From positions 1,922,001 to 1,986,000 of the forward strand of contig OZ253505.1 of NCBI GenBank assembly GCA_965262255.1: 64,000 nt of DNA, written 5' to 3'. A program made the translations under genes and the position numbers. Every line of letters begins with the position of its first letter. Position 1 is the stretch's first letter. The notes beneath the pieces were generated by a model, which saw only the letters and a list, made by a program, of their open reading frames with translations, was not told the DNA's origin and ran no database searches. This DNA is from JANQQC01 sp965262255 (lineage in GTDB: Bacteria > Pseudomonadota > Alphaproteobacteria > Caulobacterales > Hyphomonadaceae). Positions 52,351 through 61,364 of this stretch are shown here, piece after piece.

Positions 52351-52809
52351 TTAGGGTGCATTGGAATACGTATAATCCTTTAGATGTTCTACCACTTCGG
52401 GAATTGGTCGTCTAGGTCGGCCATCGGTATGAATTTGTACCGCGGTTATTTCAGCACTTGCTATTTCTGTATTACCCCGAAAGCAGGTCTGGTTGAAAAT
52501 TATCTTCGCTCCTCTCACACCCATATACCTCGTTCGCACGTGCAAGAGATCGTCAACTTGAGCAGCATTCTTGTAAGTTACATTTACGTTGATAATAGTA
52601 AACGCGGCAGGATCAGGACGTGCTAGAAGCATTTGGTGGGACACCCCAGCGTCTCTTAGGTGGTCGGAACGACCGCGCTCGAAAAACTTCAAATAGTTGG
52701 CGTGATATACCATCCCTGTGAAGTCAGTATCTTCATAGTATACTCTGACATCAAGCCAGTGCTGGCGGTCGTCGTCAAAGTTCTCTGCGTCAAGTTTGGC
52801 CGGCTTCAT
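52351..52809 (-). CDS. ybgC: YbgC-type acyl-CoA thioesterase
   Basis: A 152-residue hotdog-fold thioesterase. Signature VYYEDTDFTGMVYHANYLKF carries the catalytic Asp, and FFERGRSDHLRDAG follows. In E. coli ybgC opens the tol-pal operon; in many alphaproteobacteria ruvCAB, ybgC and tolQ lie together. Here ybgC is divergent from ruvC and no tol gene follows. Confidence 0.92.
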   Translation of the reverse strand: MKPAKLDAENFDDDRQHWLDVRVYYEDTDFTGMVYHANYLKFFERGRSDHLRDAGVSHQMLLARPDPAAFTIINVNVTYKNAAQVDDLLHVRTRYMGVRGAKIIFNQTCFRGNTEIASAEITAVQIHTDGRPRRPIPEVVEHLKDYTYSNAP

Positions 52810-52832
52810 GAACAGTTCTCCCTAAGAAAAAG

Positions 52833-52861
52833 TTACCGTTTCGCTTATAGTACTCTATAAT
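52833..52861 (+). promoter_or_regulatory. Possible ruvCAB promoter
   Basis: TATAAT at 52856-52861 with TTACCG 17 bases upstream (52833-52838). The -10 is perfect, the -35 weak. No alphaproteobacterial LexA box (GTTC-N7-GTTC) was seen. Confidence 0.4.
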
Positions 52862-52941
52862 GCCCTGTTGAATGCAACGTACACTTTCACTTAATGTAAC
52901 TATTTGTCCCAGTTTGTGTAGTTTCAGAGAAGTAGCAGATT

Positions 52942-53457
52942 ATGGCACCATCAAAAAAGAGTCGCGTCTTAGGTATTGATCCAGGGTTACGTTGCACGGG
53001 CTGGGGAGTTGTAGAAGTTGAAGGTTCAACTTTGAGGCATATTGCTCATGGCTCAATCGCTCCGGATACAAAAGCGGTCTTAGCTAATCGCCTCGCTACG
53101 ATTCATCGAGGTGTCGTTGCATTGGTAAAAAAATATACTCCGGATATAGTCGGAGTTGAAGAAACCTTCGTAAATGTCGCAGGCGTACAAAGTGCTTTGA
53201 AACTCGGCCAAGCTCGAGGCGCGGCCATGGCTGCGGTGGCCGTATATGGCACACCGATTGCTGAATTTGCTCCGCGGCGGATCAAACAGGCCGTTGTCGG
53301 AAAAGGCGCGGCGACAAAAACTCAGGTTATGTATATGATAAGAAGTCTGCTTCCAACCGCTGGGGCTGTAACGACGGATGAGGCAGATGCACTGGCATGT
53401 GCAATATGCACAGCTCACCATAAACCTTATGAAGAATACGAGATTTTCCAACAATGA
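52942..53457 (+). CDS. ruvC: Holliday junction resolvase RuvC
   Basis: A 171-residue resolvase that cuts Holliday junctions. RNase-H fold with the acidic residues in LGIDPGLRCTGWG, VGVEETFVN and DEADALACAICTAHH. First gene of ruvCAB; its stop overlaps ruvA by 4 bases. Confidence 0.97.
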   Translation: MAPSKKSRVLGIDPGLRCTGWGVVEVEGSTLRHIAHGSIAPDTKAVLANRLATIHRGVVALVKKYTPDIVGVEETFVNVAGVQSALKLGQARGAAMAAVAVYGTPIAEFAPRRIKQAVVGKGAATKTQVMYMIRSLLPTAGAVTTDEADALACAICTAHHKPYEEYEIFQQ

Positions 53458-54074
53458 TCATTGGTTGGCTCAAAGGCCGCGTCTTGTCTTTCGATCAAAC
53501 TACCTTGTTAATTGAGGTAGGTGATGTCGGATATGTCGTCATAGCGGGAAATAGGTTGCTTTCCAAAGTGCAGGCGGGAGAAGAGATTGAACTCCATGTC
53601 GAGACTCAGGTGACGGAAAATGCAATTAGAATGTATGGGTTTCAAACTGATTTAGAACGCGCTTGGTTTTGTCACATACAAGATGTCCAAGGCATAGCAG
53701 GTAAAGCCGCTTTAGCGATTTTGGATGTCATTAGCCCAGCCGAACTACGAGACGCAATTTCGCTCGGGGATGGTAATCCGCTAACACGTGCTCAGGGTGT
53801 CGGAAAAAAACTCGCTGAAAGAATCGTGAGAGAACTTGCTAGTAAACCTGCTCCTTTAGGACGGGTTGGATCAGCAGAAAGTTTGGACACTTCAGAAGAA
53901 GCGAAGACTCAAAACATAAAGATGGGAAGTCGCGACGAAGCGATTTCTGCCTTAGTTAATTTGGGGTATACCCGGATTGAAGCAGGAAAGGCCGTTGCAT
54001 CGGCTGCGAAGGATGTTGAATCCGAGAACGTTGAAGACTTGATCCGAACAGCACTGCAGGAGTTGGGTTCGTGA
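53454..54074 (+). CDS. ruvA: Holliday junction branch-migration protein RuvA
   Basis: A 206-residue junction-binding protein. OB-fold start MIIGWLKGRVLSFDQTTLLIEV, helix-hairpin-helix repeats (QDVQGIAGKAALAIL and AQGVGKKLAERIVREL), and the C-terminal RuvB-contact domain (DEAISALVNLGYTRIEAGKAV). ATGA overlaps with both neighbours. Confidence 0.97.
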   Translation: MIIGWLKGRVLSFDQTTLLIEVGDVGYVVIAGNRLLSKVQAGEEIELHVETQVTENAIRMYGFQTDLERAWFCHIQDVQGIAGKAALAILDVISPAELRDAISLGDGNPLTRAQGVGKKLAERIVRELASKPAPLGRVGSAESLDTSEEAKTQNIKMGSRDEAISALVNLGYTRIEAGKAVASAAKDVESENVEDLIRTALQELGS

Positions 54075-55108
54075 GTCGTGAAGGTTCACCTGCTGGCCCA
54101 AAGCATCAGGTTGTTGACGATAAGAATTGGGCACTGCGACCTAAGAAGTTCGCTGAGTTTATCGGTCAACAGAAAGTAAAAGACCATTTAGGTGTCTTTG
54201 TAGATGCCGCTACGAAAAGGAAAGAACCATTAGATCATGTGCTGCTTTTTGGGCCTCCCGGATTAGGAAAAACGACGCTCGCTCAGATTATTGCAAATGA
54301 AATGGGCGTTAGATTCCGAGCTACGTCTGGGCCAGTAATTTCTAAGGCGGGTGACCTAGCGGCAATCTTATCAAACTTAGACGAAAGGGAAGTACTGTTT
54401 ATTGATGAGATTCATCGTTTATCGCCTCAAATTGAAGAGATTCTTTATCCAGCAATAGAAGATTTTGCGCTTGACCTTATCGTCGGAGAAGGTCCTGCGG
54501 CTCGTTCAATACGAATTAAAATTCGTCCTTTTACATTGGTTGGAGCGACCACTCGTGCAGGGTTACTGGCAAACCCTCTTAGAGATCGATTTGGAATTCC
54601 AACTCGATTAGACTTTTACGACCCGACGAGTTTAAGTATTATCATTATGGCCGCTGCACATAAGATAGACGCAAATATTCATTCAGAAGGGGCAATGGAA
54701 ATTGCAAAACGGGCTAGAGGTACGCCGCGTATTGCTATCCGATTACTTCGTCGGGTCAGAGACTTCGCTGACATAGACGGAACAATCATTGATAAAGTCG
54801 CCGCTGATAAAGCATTAGCAAAGCTCGATATAAGTGAAGATGGACTTGATTCGCTCGACAAGAGTTATTTGAATGCATTAGTAAACACTTACAGCGGTGG
54901 ACCCGTTGGTCTTGACACTCTTGCGGCGGTGATTTCCGAATCTCGCGATACCGTTGAAGACGTAATTGAGCCATATCTGATGCAACGCGGTATGATAACC
55001 AGAACACCGAAGGGGAGGGTAGCGACAAACATCGCATATGAGCGTATCGGATTGAGTCCGCATCGTAAGATTAATGTGTCACAGCTGGACTTAGGAGTCG
55101 ATGAGTAA
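54071..55108 (+). CDS. ruvB: Holliday junction branch-migration ATPase RuvB
   Basis: A 345-residue AAA+ motor. GTG start overlapping ruvA. Seen: LRPKKFAEFIGQQKVKDHL, Walker A GPPGLGKTT, Walker B LFIDEIHRL, sensor LVGATTRAG, arginine-finger region LANPLRDRFGI, and the C-terminal RTPKGRVATNIAYERIG. Its stop overlaps the next gene by 8 bp. Confidence 0.98.
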   Translation: MSREGSPAGPKHQVVDDKNWALRPKKFAEFIGQQKVKDHLGVFVDAATKRKEPLDHVLLFGPPGLGKTTLAQIIANEMGVRFRATSGPVISKAGDLAAILSNLDEREVLFIDEIHRLSPQIEEILYPAIEDFALDLIVGEGPAARSIRIKIRPFTLVGATTRAGLLANPLRDRFGIPTRLDFYDPTSLSIIIMAAAHKIDANIHSEGAMEIAKRARGTPRIAIRLLRRVRDFADIDGTIIDKVAADKALAKLDISEDGLDSLDKSYLNALVNTYSGGPVGLDTLAAVISESRDTVEDVIEPYLMQRGMITRTPKGRVATNIAYERIGLSPHRKINVSQLDLGVDE

Positions 55109-55523
55109 CAATCAACTTACTGGAGGATGTTTCTGCAAGGCAGTGCGATATTCCGTAGATGGGTTAGCAAGTCCCGTTGTGTTTTGTCACTGCGAAACAT
55201 GTCGTAGAGTTCACTCTTCGCCTTTTATAGCGTCTGCTCTTACTCCGTGGGAAGGGTTTAAGTGGGAGAAAGGGGCGGATATAGTTAGTTACATTGAATC
55301 TTCGCCAGGTAAGCGAAGGCATTTTTGTCCGAAATGTGGATCCCATTTGGTTGCATTATATCCAGAGTCGAAGCGAGCTGTATTGCGAGTTGCCTCGCTA
55401 GATCAATCGCCACCTGTCAAACCAGTTGCGCATATTTGGCAGTCTGATAAAGCAGAGTGGTTTGACATAGGGGAATGTGCAGGACTTGCACGACTTCCTG
55501 AGGGCTCACCTGCTAAAGGTTAA
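55101..55523 (+). CDS. GFA (glutathione-dependent formaldehyde-activating)-like protein
   Basis: A 140-residue zinc protein of the GFA/CENP-V fold: GGCFCKAVRYSV, FCHCETCRRVHSSPF, and HFCPKCGSHLVALYPE provide the cysteine sites. Function in most bacteria is unknown and need not involve formaldehyde. Overlaps ruvB. A copy of its last ~30 codons lies at 58301-58391, next to the functional sdhB. Confidence 0.9.
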   Translation: MSNNQLTGGCFCKAVRYSVDGLASPVVFCHCETCRRVHSSPFIASALTPWEGFKWEKGADIVSYIESSPGKRRHFCPKCGSHLVALYPESKRAVLRVASLDQSPPVKPVAHIWQSDKAEWFDIGECAGLARLPEGSPAKG

Positions 55524-55558
55524 ATCGGGCAACCCCAATAGTGTTTTAGATTCAATGA

Positions 55559-56155
55559 TTATGTTACTCGTTCAACCATCATTTGCTTAATTTCATAGAT
55601 AGCTTTAGCGGGATTAAGTCCTTATGGACAAACTTGGGCGCAGTTCATAATCGTATGACATCGGTAAAACTTGAACCGATCTTCGAGATCGTCAAATCTT
55701 TCTTTAAATACGGTTATACATAGGCATGTTGTGCAAAGAATTTTGTCAGATAAGGCACGAGGTCTTTTATTACGGGTAAGTGAAATTAGGGTGCAATCGA
55801 AACCTTTGACGAAGGAACTTCTTCCCATACCTTGGTGCAAGCAATGGTGTTGTTGCCTCCAATATTCATAGTGTAGGAGCCCCCCTTCTCTATGAGGCTA
55901 AACGAAAAAGGATAAAATTACGTATTCTGGAAGTGCTAGGTACTGAATGTCCTGTCAAGCAGGAAAAGTTTCGGTGGTTTGAAATGAAATTTTCGGGTTT
56001 TGAGCAAATTTTTCGAAGTTTTCGGGCAATACTACTATAGTTGGCGGCAAATCCCACTACGATTTCGCTAAACTAATGCACAAAGTTTGCTAGCGGCGAT
56101 TTTTCGTTTAGCCTCTATATGAGCGACGGAACGAAAGAGTGGGATCAAGAATGCA
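55559..56155 (-). pseudogene. Broken copy of sdhB
   Basis: Nucleotide-level resemblance to the functional sdhB (58433-59215), from the stop upward: QMMVERVT-stop, then CHTIMNCAQVC followed by a premature stop (the Lys of CPKGL is TAA), then FKERFDDLEDRF-like sequence. About 200 bp are missing at ~55703, removing the [4Fe-4S] cysteine cluster. The match resumes at AAATACGGTTATACATAGG and runs to the [2Fe-2S] region, where a 222-bp element (55894-56115) is inserted; it continues briefly at 56119-56155. The 5' third is absent. Clearly non-functional. Confidence 0.93.
55894..56115. mobile_element. MITE-like element, 222 bp, inserted in the sdhB pseudogene
   Basis: Perfect 16-bp terminal inverted repeats, GAGGCTAAACGAAAAA (55894-55909) and TTTTTCGTTTAGCCTC (56100-56115), flanked by TAT on both sides (55891-55893, 56116-56118). 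Taking it out with one TAT gives a sequence that aligns without gaps to functional sdhB at this point. No coding frame inside; a non-autonomous element moved by a transposase from elsewhere. Confidence 0.88.
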
Positions 56156-56293
56156 AGGGTTTGTCTAAACTGTTGATTGCTTCTATAGGATACGGGATAG
56201 ATTTTTAAAATTAGCAAATTGAAATTGACAGAATCTGGACTACATGTCATAATACCATATCATGATTTTAATTTATGTATAGGATCTGTGACA

Positions 56294-56908
56294 ATGAGAT
56301 CGAAGTCTCAAATGTGCAAACTAGCGGCTTACTTTAGCAAACACGATTTAGCTCGTGCATCCGAACTAGTTGATGATGGCATAGACCGGAAGACAATTCA
56401 AAGAGCAGTAAAGCAAGGACTGATTTTGAGATCTGGATACGGTCTGTATCAAGCGGTCAACGCGTCTATAGATTTCAACGTCAATTTCGCCGAAGTCTCA
56501 TTGCGCGTTCCGAAAGCGGTGGTGTGTGGACACTCTGCTCTGTATTATCACGAACTAACGAGTCAAGTTCCACTAGAAATCACATTTGCAGTTGAAAGAG
56601 GGGCTTGGAAACCCAAGATTGAATATCCCCGAACTGCGGTTACGCAGTTCAAGGAGCCATACTATTCGAAAGGAATAGAGTTACATGAGATCAGTGGAGT
56701 AAAAACAAAAATATATTCTCTAGATAAAACTATTTGCGATGTATTCAGAAATCGATTTCTGGTTGATCGTTCAATCGCTATGGAGTCGTTGATTACGGCA
56801 ATTAGATTCGGAAAAATTACTCCGGGAGAAATGTACGAGTCAGCTAGAGAATACAAAGTCGATAGAGTTATCAAGCCTTACTTGGAGGTTCTTGTATCAA
56901 ATGGATAG
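56294..56908 (+). CDS. AbiEi-type antitoxin, copy 1
   Basis: A 205-residue AbiEi-like antitoxin. N-terminal winged helix: YFSKHDLARASELVDDG, TIQRAVKQGLILRSGYGLYQ. Then FAEVSLRVPKAVVCGHSALYYHEL, typical of the family's C-terminal domain, and EPYYSKGIELHEI. Start by comparison with copy 2: TATAGGA lies 9 bases before this ATG; a GTG two codons earlier is possible. Overlaps the toxin by 8 bp. AbiEi represses its own promoter and blocks AbiEii. Confidence 0.88.
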   Translation: MRSKSQMCKLAAYFSKHDLARASELVDDGIDRKTIQRAVKQGLILRSGYGLYQAVNASIDFNVNFAEVSLRVPKAVVCGHSALYYHELTSQVPLEITFAVERGAWKPKIEYPRTAVTQFKEPYYSKGIELHEISGVKTKIYSLDKTICDVFRNRFLVDRSIAMESLITAIRFGKITPGEMYESAREYKVDRVIKPYLEVLVSNG

Positions 56909-57752
56909 AAAACGAAATAAAATCGCAAAACAAGTTAAATCTCAAATCAACGACGTTGCAAATAGATTACAACGAAATTTTAATTCTATTTTGATAGAAT
57001 TTGGGCTGGAGCGTTTATTATATCGCTTGTCAAACTCGCGGTTCAGTCAAAGATTTGTATTGAAAGGTGGCATGCTTATGTCGCTTTGGTCCTCAGATTT
57101 GGGGAGGATATCACATGACATAGATCTATTGGCTTTTACCGAGAATGACGGAGAGGATCTAAAAAGAATATTTTCTGAGATAGTTTCGATTGATTTGTCG
57201 GACGGGTTGCACTTTGATGCCGATGGAATAACCTACTCAAACATAATGCTGAATGAAGAGTATCATGGCATTAGGCTAAAAATCCCACTGATACTTGAGA
57301 AAACAGAAGTAAAGGTCTCTGTTGATATCGGGTTCGGAGATGCGCTTCCACACCCCGGGTTTGAAATTGATTATCCCTCTATACTAAGCTTTGAGTCTGC
57401 CCGTGTTAGAGCGTACTCACGAGAGACAGTAATTGCTGAAAAATTTCATACAGTGATAAAGTTTGGGAATGTTAACACGCGTATGAAGGATTTCTACGAT
57501 CTGTGGGTGCTATTAAATGACCCGGATACTCGACGGAATGAGTTAAGGATTGCGGTCAATTCTGTATTTGAGACTCGGGGTACAATAGTTCCGACTAATC
57601 CTCCTTTTGGCCTAACGCAAGAATTTGCAACAATGCCTGACAAAGTTCATTCGTGGACAAACTACACGAAACGTACCAAACTTAGCAGTAAACCTTTGAC
57701 CGAAGTCGTGACGGATATTTGGTTAGAACTTAAAACAGTATTGTCCGAGTGA
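56901..57752 (+). CDS. AbiEii nucleotidyltransferase toxin, copy 1
   Basis: A 283-residue nucleotidyltransferase of the AbiEii/AbiGii family: FVLKGGMLMSLWSS, the metal-site motif ISHDIDLLAF, VSVDIGFGDAL, and ETVIAEKFHTVIKFGNVNTRMKDFYDLW split over the conserved C-terminal motif. AbiEii-type toxins transfer nucleotides to tRNA 3' ends or otherwise halt growth, giving phage resistance by abortive infection. Coupled to the antitoxin. Intact. Confidence 0.9.
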   Translation: MDRKRNKIAKQVKSQINDVANRLQRNFNSILIEFGLERLLYRLSNSRFSQRFVLKGGMLMSLWSSDLGRISHDIDLLAFTENDGEDLKRIFSEIVSIDLSDGLHFDADGITYSNIMLNEEYHGIRLKIPLILEKTEVKVSVDIGFGDALPHPGFEIDYPSILSFESARVRAYSRETVIAEKFHTVIKFGNVNTRMKDFYDLWVLLNDPDTRRNELRIAVNSVFETRGTIVPTNPPFGLTQEFATMPDKVHSWTNYTKRTKLSSKPLTEVVTDIWLELKTVLSE

Positions 57753-57867
57753 GTTCAGGAGCGTAGATATTTTAATTAGTTGTTCTGCTCTGCAAACAAA
57801 TCGTAAGCGGTTGGCTCACGTTTTTAGAATTGGTATAACTATCCATGGATATTGTTCAGGAGCAGAC

Positions 57868-58295
57868 ACATATGGAACCAAAATTGCCAATTCTTTCGTA
57901 TCTTTAAAACTATGGCTTTGAGTTTGTCATAACGTTTTTGATCTTCGCGGGAACGAACGTTATGCGGACGTATCGACTTCGGTATCGGCTCCTTCTTCTG
58001 GCGGTCCAATGTGCTGTAAGAGATACGGACAGCCTTAGCCGTTGCCTTTACCGTTAGACTCCCTCAGCTAAGCTTTTACCAAGTCTCTACCATTATACGA
58101 CGATATAACGTTTGTTCCTCAAGCGATAAACTACTGATACCAGATCAATCCTAGGGCCTTTCTTCGACTTCTATATCAGACGCTAAATTTTGTTTACAAT
58201 AGACATGAAAGATCTCCTACTGTTGACGTTAAATTCAACCTACAGTATGGAAGATCTTCCCCTTTTATTGAATAACCTATTTTGGTTCCATCTGT
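57868..58295 (-). mobile_element. Degenerate insertion-sequence remnant
   Basis: Ends carry an inverted repeat: ATGGAACCAAAAT (57872-57884) and its exact complement (58279-58291), 16 of 17 positions matching over the longer arm. On the minus strand AGGAG precedes ATG at 58206, but the frame stops after seven codons. Further on, a decayed frame reads SYSTLDRQKKEPIPKSIRPH, transposase-like. About 430 bp remain. It lies exactly between AbiE copy 1 and the GFA fragment. Confidence 0.65.
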
Positions 58296-58300
58296 CCCGA

Positions 58301-58391
58301 GTCAGGGCAGTTTGATAAAGCTGATTGGTTTGACTTAACAGAATGTGCGGGTTTGGCCAAGCTTCCAGAAGGCACACCTGCGAAAGATTGA
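58301..58391 (+). pseudogene. 3' fragment of the GFA-like gene
   Basis: Reads FDKADWFDLTECAGLAKLPE then GTPAKD-stop, against SDKAEWFDIGECAGLARLPE then GSPAKG-stop at the end of 55101-55523. Only the last ~28 codons are present. It precedes the functional sdhB just as the whole gene precedes the broken sdhB, so GFA-sdhB was duplicated as one block. Confidence 0.9.
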
Positions 58392-58432
58392 ATAGATCAA
58401 TCTGCCCCGTAAGGTCGCGATAGATGCATTAG

Positions 58433-59215
58433 TTAGGTGAGGCGTTCAACCATCAATTGCTTAATTTCGGAGATAGCTTTAGCCGGGTTAAGTCCTTTTG
58501 GACAAACTTGGGCGCAGTTCATAATCGTATGACATCGGTAAAGCTTGAACGGATCTTCAAGATCGTCGAGTCTTTCGTCGGTTGCTTCATCTCTACTATC
58601 AATCAACCATCGATAGGATTGGAGAAGTGCTGCTGGACCCAGATACTTTTTATCGTTCCACCAATAAGAAGGGCAAGACGTTGAGCAAGAAGCACACAGG
58701 ATGCACTCATAAAGACCATTAAGTTCGTTCCTTTGGTCTTCCGACTGCTCGCGTTCTTTTTCTGGGTTAGGGGTTTCAATCTTTAAGTACGGTTGTACAT
58801 AGGCGTGTTGTGCAAAGAAATTTGTCAGGTCAGGAACGAGGTCTTTGATTACGGGTAAATGAGGCAAGGGCGCAATCGTTACCGTTGACGAAGGAACTTC
58901 TTCCCAGCCTTTGGTGCAAGCTATGGTGTTGTTACCTCCAATATTCATGGAGCAGGAGCCGCAAACTCCTTCTCTGCAGGAGCGACGGAACGAAAGAGTG
59001 GGATCAATATTGTTCTTAATGTATAGGAGGACATCCAAAACCATCGGGCCACATTTGTCGACATTGACCTCATAGTTATCCCACCGCGGGTTCTTACCGT
59101 CTTCAGGGTCATACCTGTAGACTTTGAACTGCTTAGTCCGTTCGGACTGGGAAGTTGCTGGCCAAATTTTGCCAACGGTAATTTTTGAATTTTTGGGTAA
59201 ACGAAGCTGAACCAT
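58433..59215 (-). CDS. sdhB: Succinate dehydrogenase iron-sulfur subunit
   Basis: A 260-residue subunit of complex II, passing electrons from FAD to ubiquinone. All three clusters are visible: [2Fe-2S] SCREGVCGSC with C-terminal partner TIACT, [4Fe-4S] CILCASCSTSCP, [3Fe-4S] CHTIMNCAQVCPKGL. This is the only intact sdhB here. It is cut off from sdhA by 3.2 kb holding an opposite-strand AbiE pair, so it must have its own promoter (59260-59285). Confidence 0.97.
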   Translation of the reverse strand: MVQLRLPKNSKITVGKIWPATSQSERTKQFKVYRYDPEDGKNPRWDNYEVNVDKCGPMVLDVLLYIKNNIDPTLSFRRSCREGVCGSCSMNIGGNNTIACTKGWEEVPSSTVTIAPLPHLPVIKDLVPDLTNFFAQHAYVQPYLKIETPNPEKEREQSEDQRNELNGLYECILCASCSTSCPSYWWNDKKYLGPAALLQSYRWLIDSRDEATDERLDDLEDPFKLYRCHTIMNCAQVCPKGLNPAKAISEIKQLMVERLT

Positions 59216-59259
59216 CGCATTAAACCTCTAAACGAAAGCGGGGATGACCATTTTTTTAC

Positions 59260-59285
59260 ATTATACCAGATTGCGAGAGAGTCAA
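59260..59285 (-). promoter_or_regulatory. Possible sdhB promoter
   Basis: On the minus strand TTGACT (59285-59280) and TATAAT (59265-59260), a perfect -10 but a short 14-base spacer. It lies 45 bp before the sdhB start, in the 640-bp gap created by the AbiE insertion. Confidence 0.4.
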
Positions 59286-59857
59286 ACAGAGAGGCGGGTT
59301 ACGTAAGGCATGTCAAGTCGTCGGTCAGAATTGGTCTTTCCGTAAGAAAATTTTTTAAGTGCGGGTTTTAAATTTAGGAGGAGGGAATCAAAAACCAAAT
59401 TTTTTGACGAATTATTGTCATGTTTCCTGTACATGTGCTTGATACATGTAAAGGATTTATGACAGAAATCGACGCATCTGCGATGCTGATCGAAATTAGA
59501 GTCCTGTCGCAATCAAAATCTTGTCGGACGAGTATCCGAGCCGAAATTTCATAGAATTATCGAGGAAGCAAGTAAAGGAATGCTCCTAGAGTATTTTTCG
59601 TTCAAGTTGTCATGATTCTTGGGTTCTTTCACCAACAGCAAAGGCGTACTGGGATAAGAAAATGGACTACTTGTTCGGAAAATGTTCTAACGGTTTCAAA
59701 AGAATCGATTGATGAGGATAGGGAATGGAGGCTCTATCTGCCCATTTCGTGCATTTGACCGATTGGTTTCCTTGACCAAATTAGATATGGTAAGATAGAT
59801 TTCTATTGAATTAATGTCATAGTTCCTCTATATACCGATATATCTTCTATAGGATTT
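59286..59857. other. Gap before AbiE copy 2, no recognisable gene
   Basis: About 570 bp with stops in all frames. It holds the AbiE copy 2 promoter region near its right end (TTGACC at 59771-59776) and short repeats such as ACATGT. I found no clear remnant of sdhA, sdhB or a transposase in it. Confidence 0.5.
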
Positions 59858-59863
59858 ATGACC

Positions 59864-60487
59864 ATGACTAAGATTAGAACGGGTACCCAGCTACAATTGC
59901 TGAAGGCGTACTTAAGAAAGCACGATTTTGCTCGTGCTTCTGAGCTTGTAGGGGAGGGCATCGACGGAAAAACTATTGAGCGGGCGGTTCGGAATGGAGA
60001 TATAGAAAAAGCTGGATATGGCATTTATCGTGGAGCGGATGCTACGATGAAAACTAACATGAACTTTGCTTGGGTAACTAAGCGATCGCCGAGAGCGGTA
60101 ATTTGTGGTCATTCAGCGCTATTCTTCTATGAACTCACGGATCAAATTCCGAGAAGTATAACTTTTGCTTTAAGAAAGGGGGATTGGAAAAATAAAATTA
60201 CCTATCCCCCAACTGAAATTTCAACTTTCAGTGAACCTTATTACTCTAAAGGAATTGAAATACATGAGATTTGTGGTGTTGAGGTAAAGATCTACTCATT
60301 AGCAAAATCAATATGTGACGCTTTTCGAGTTAACAATTTGGTAAGTCGCTCAGTTGCCATTGAGGCGCTAATTACTGCTATTAGGTTTAGCAAGTTGACA
60401 CCAGCAGAACTTGCCGAATCTGCCGATGAGTTTGGAATTCTCGAAGTAATTGAACCTTACTTGGAGGTTTTGATCTCCAATGGCTAA
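59864..60487 (+). CDS. AbiEi-type antitoxin, copy 2
   Basis: A ~207-residue paralogue of the antitoxin at 56294: YLRKHDFARASELVGEGIDG, TIERAVRNGDIEKAGYGIYR, VTKRSPRAVICGHSALFF, EPYYSKGIEIHEI. TATAGGA lies 9 bases before this ATG; an ATG two codons earlier (59858) is the alternative. Both copies end SNG-stop and overlap their toxin by 8 bp, so each pair is a coupled unit. Confidence 0.9.
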   Translation: MTKIRTGTQLQLLKAYLRKHDFARASELVGEGIDGKTIERAVRNGDIEKAGYGIYRGADATMKTNMNFAWVTKRSPRAVICGHSALFFYELTDQIPRSITFALRKGDWKNKITYPPTEISTFSEPYYSKGIEIHEICGVEVKIYSLAKSICDAFRVNNLVSRSVAIEALITAIRFSKLTPAELAESADEFGILEVIEPYLEVLISNG

Positions 60488-61331
60488 TGAGAAAAAAGAC
60501 ATTCGAACATCAGTTGAATCAAGTATTAATAAAATTGCAACCAAGTTGAATCGAGATTATGAAAAAGTATTGATTGAGTTCGGACATGAAAGAATTCTAT
60601 TTCGTCTATCCAAGTCACGATTTCAAAGGCAATTTGTTTTGAAAGGTGGTTTGCTTGTTTCTCTTTGGTCGGGAGATCCTTACCGTCTATCAAAGGATAT
60701 GGATTTCCTAGCGTTTGCCGATAACACAGACGAAAAGATGATTGAAACTTTTTCTGAGATTTTGGCCATTAATGCGTACGACGGTTTGGAATTTGATTTG
60801 AGTAGTATTGTCACAACAGATATAATGTTGAATGAACAGTATACTGGAAAGCGAGTAAGAGCGTTTGTAAAACTTAATGACACAAAGGTGCTTATTTCGA
60901 TTGACATCGGGTTCGGAGACGCTTTGCCTTTCCCTGATTTCGAGATCGAATATCCCTCAATGTTAGGATTTGCGCCTGCAAGAGTTAGGGCGTACTCGCG
61001 TGAAACAGTCATTGCTGAAAAATTTCACGCAATTGTGAAATTCGGGAGAATTAACACACGAATGAAAGACTACTATGATTTGTGGATATTATTGAACAAG
61101 AGCGATCTAGATATAGCGAACCTAAAAGTTTCAATAGAATCAACTTTTGAACGAAGAGGTACAGAGTTGCCAGTTGCCCGGCCCCTAGGACTATCAAAGA
61201 GATTTGCAACTCGAGCACACAAAGTCAAGTTATGGTCTGAATTTTCTAAAAACACTATACTTGCTAACAAAGCCCTTACAGAGATAGTCACAGAAATCTG
61301 GGAAAAATATTATCATTTAACAATGAGTTAA
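60480..61331 (+). CDS. AbiEii nucleotidyltransferase toxin, copy 2
   Basis: A 283-residue paralogue of 56901-57752: FVLKGGLLVSLWSGD, metal-site LSKDMDFLAF, ISIDIGFGDALPFPDF, RVRAYSRETVIAEKFHAIVK, NTRMKDYYDLWILLN. Motif residues are the same as in copy 1, while much of the rest differs, so the two pairs have been separate for some time or came in independently. It is followed directly by a fragment of sdhA. Confidence 0.92.
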   Translation: MANEKKDIRTSVESSINKIATKLNRDYEKVLIEFGHERILFRLSKSRFQRQFVLKGGLLVSLWSGDPYRLSKDMDFLAFADNTDEKMIETFSEILAINAYDGLEFDLSSIVTTDIMLNEQYTGKRVRAFVKLNDTKVLISIDIGFGDALPFPDFEIEYPSMLGFAPARVRAYSRETVIAEKFHAIVKFGRINTRMKDYYDLWILLNKSDLDIANLKVSIESTFERRGTELPVARPLGLSKRFATRAHKVKLWSEFSKNTILANKALTEIVTEIWEKYYHLTMS

Positions 61332-61364
61332 GTTTTAATTGATAAAAATTTGACATAGAATCGT

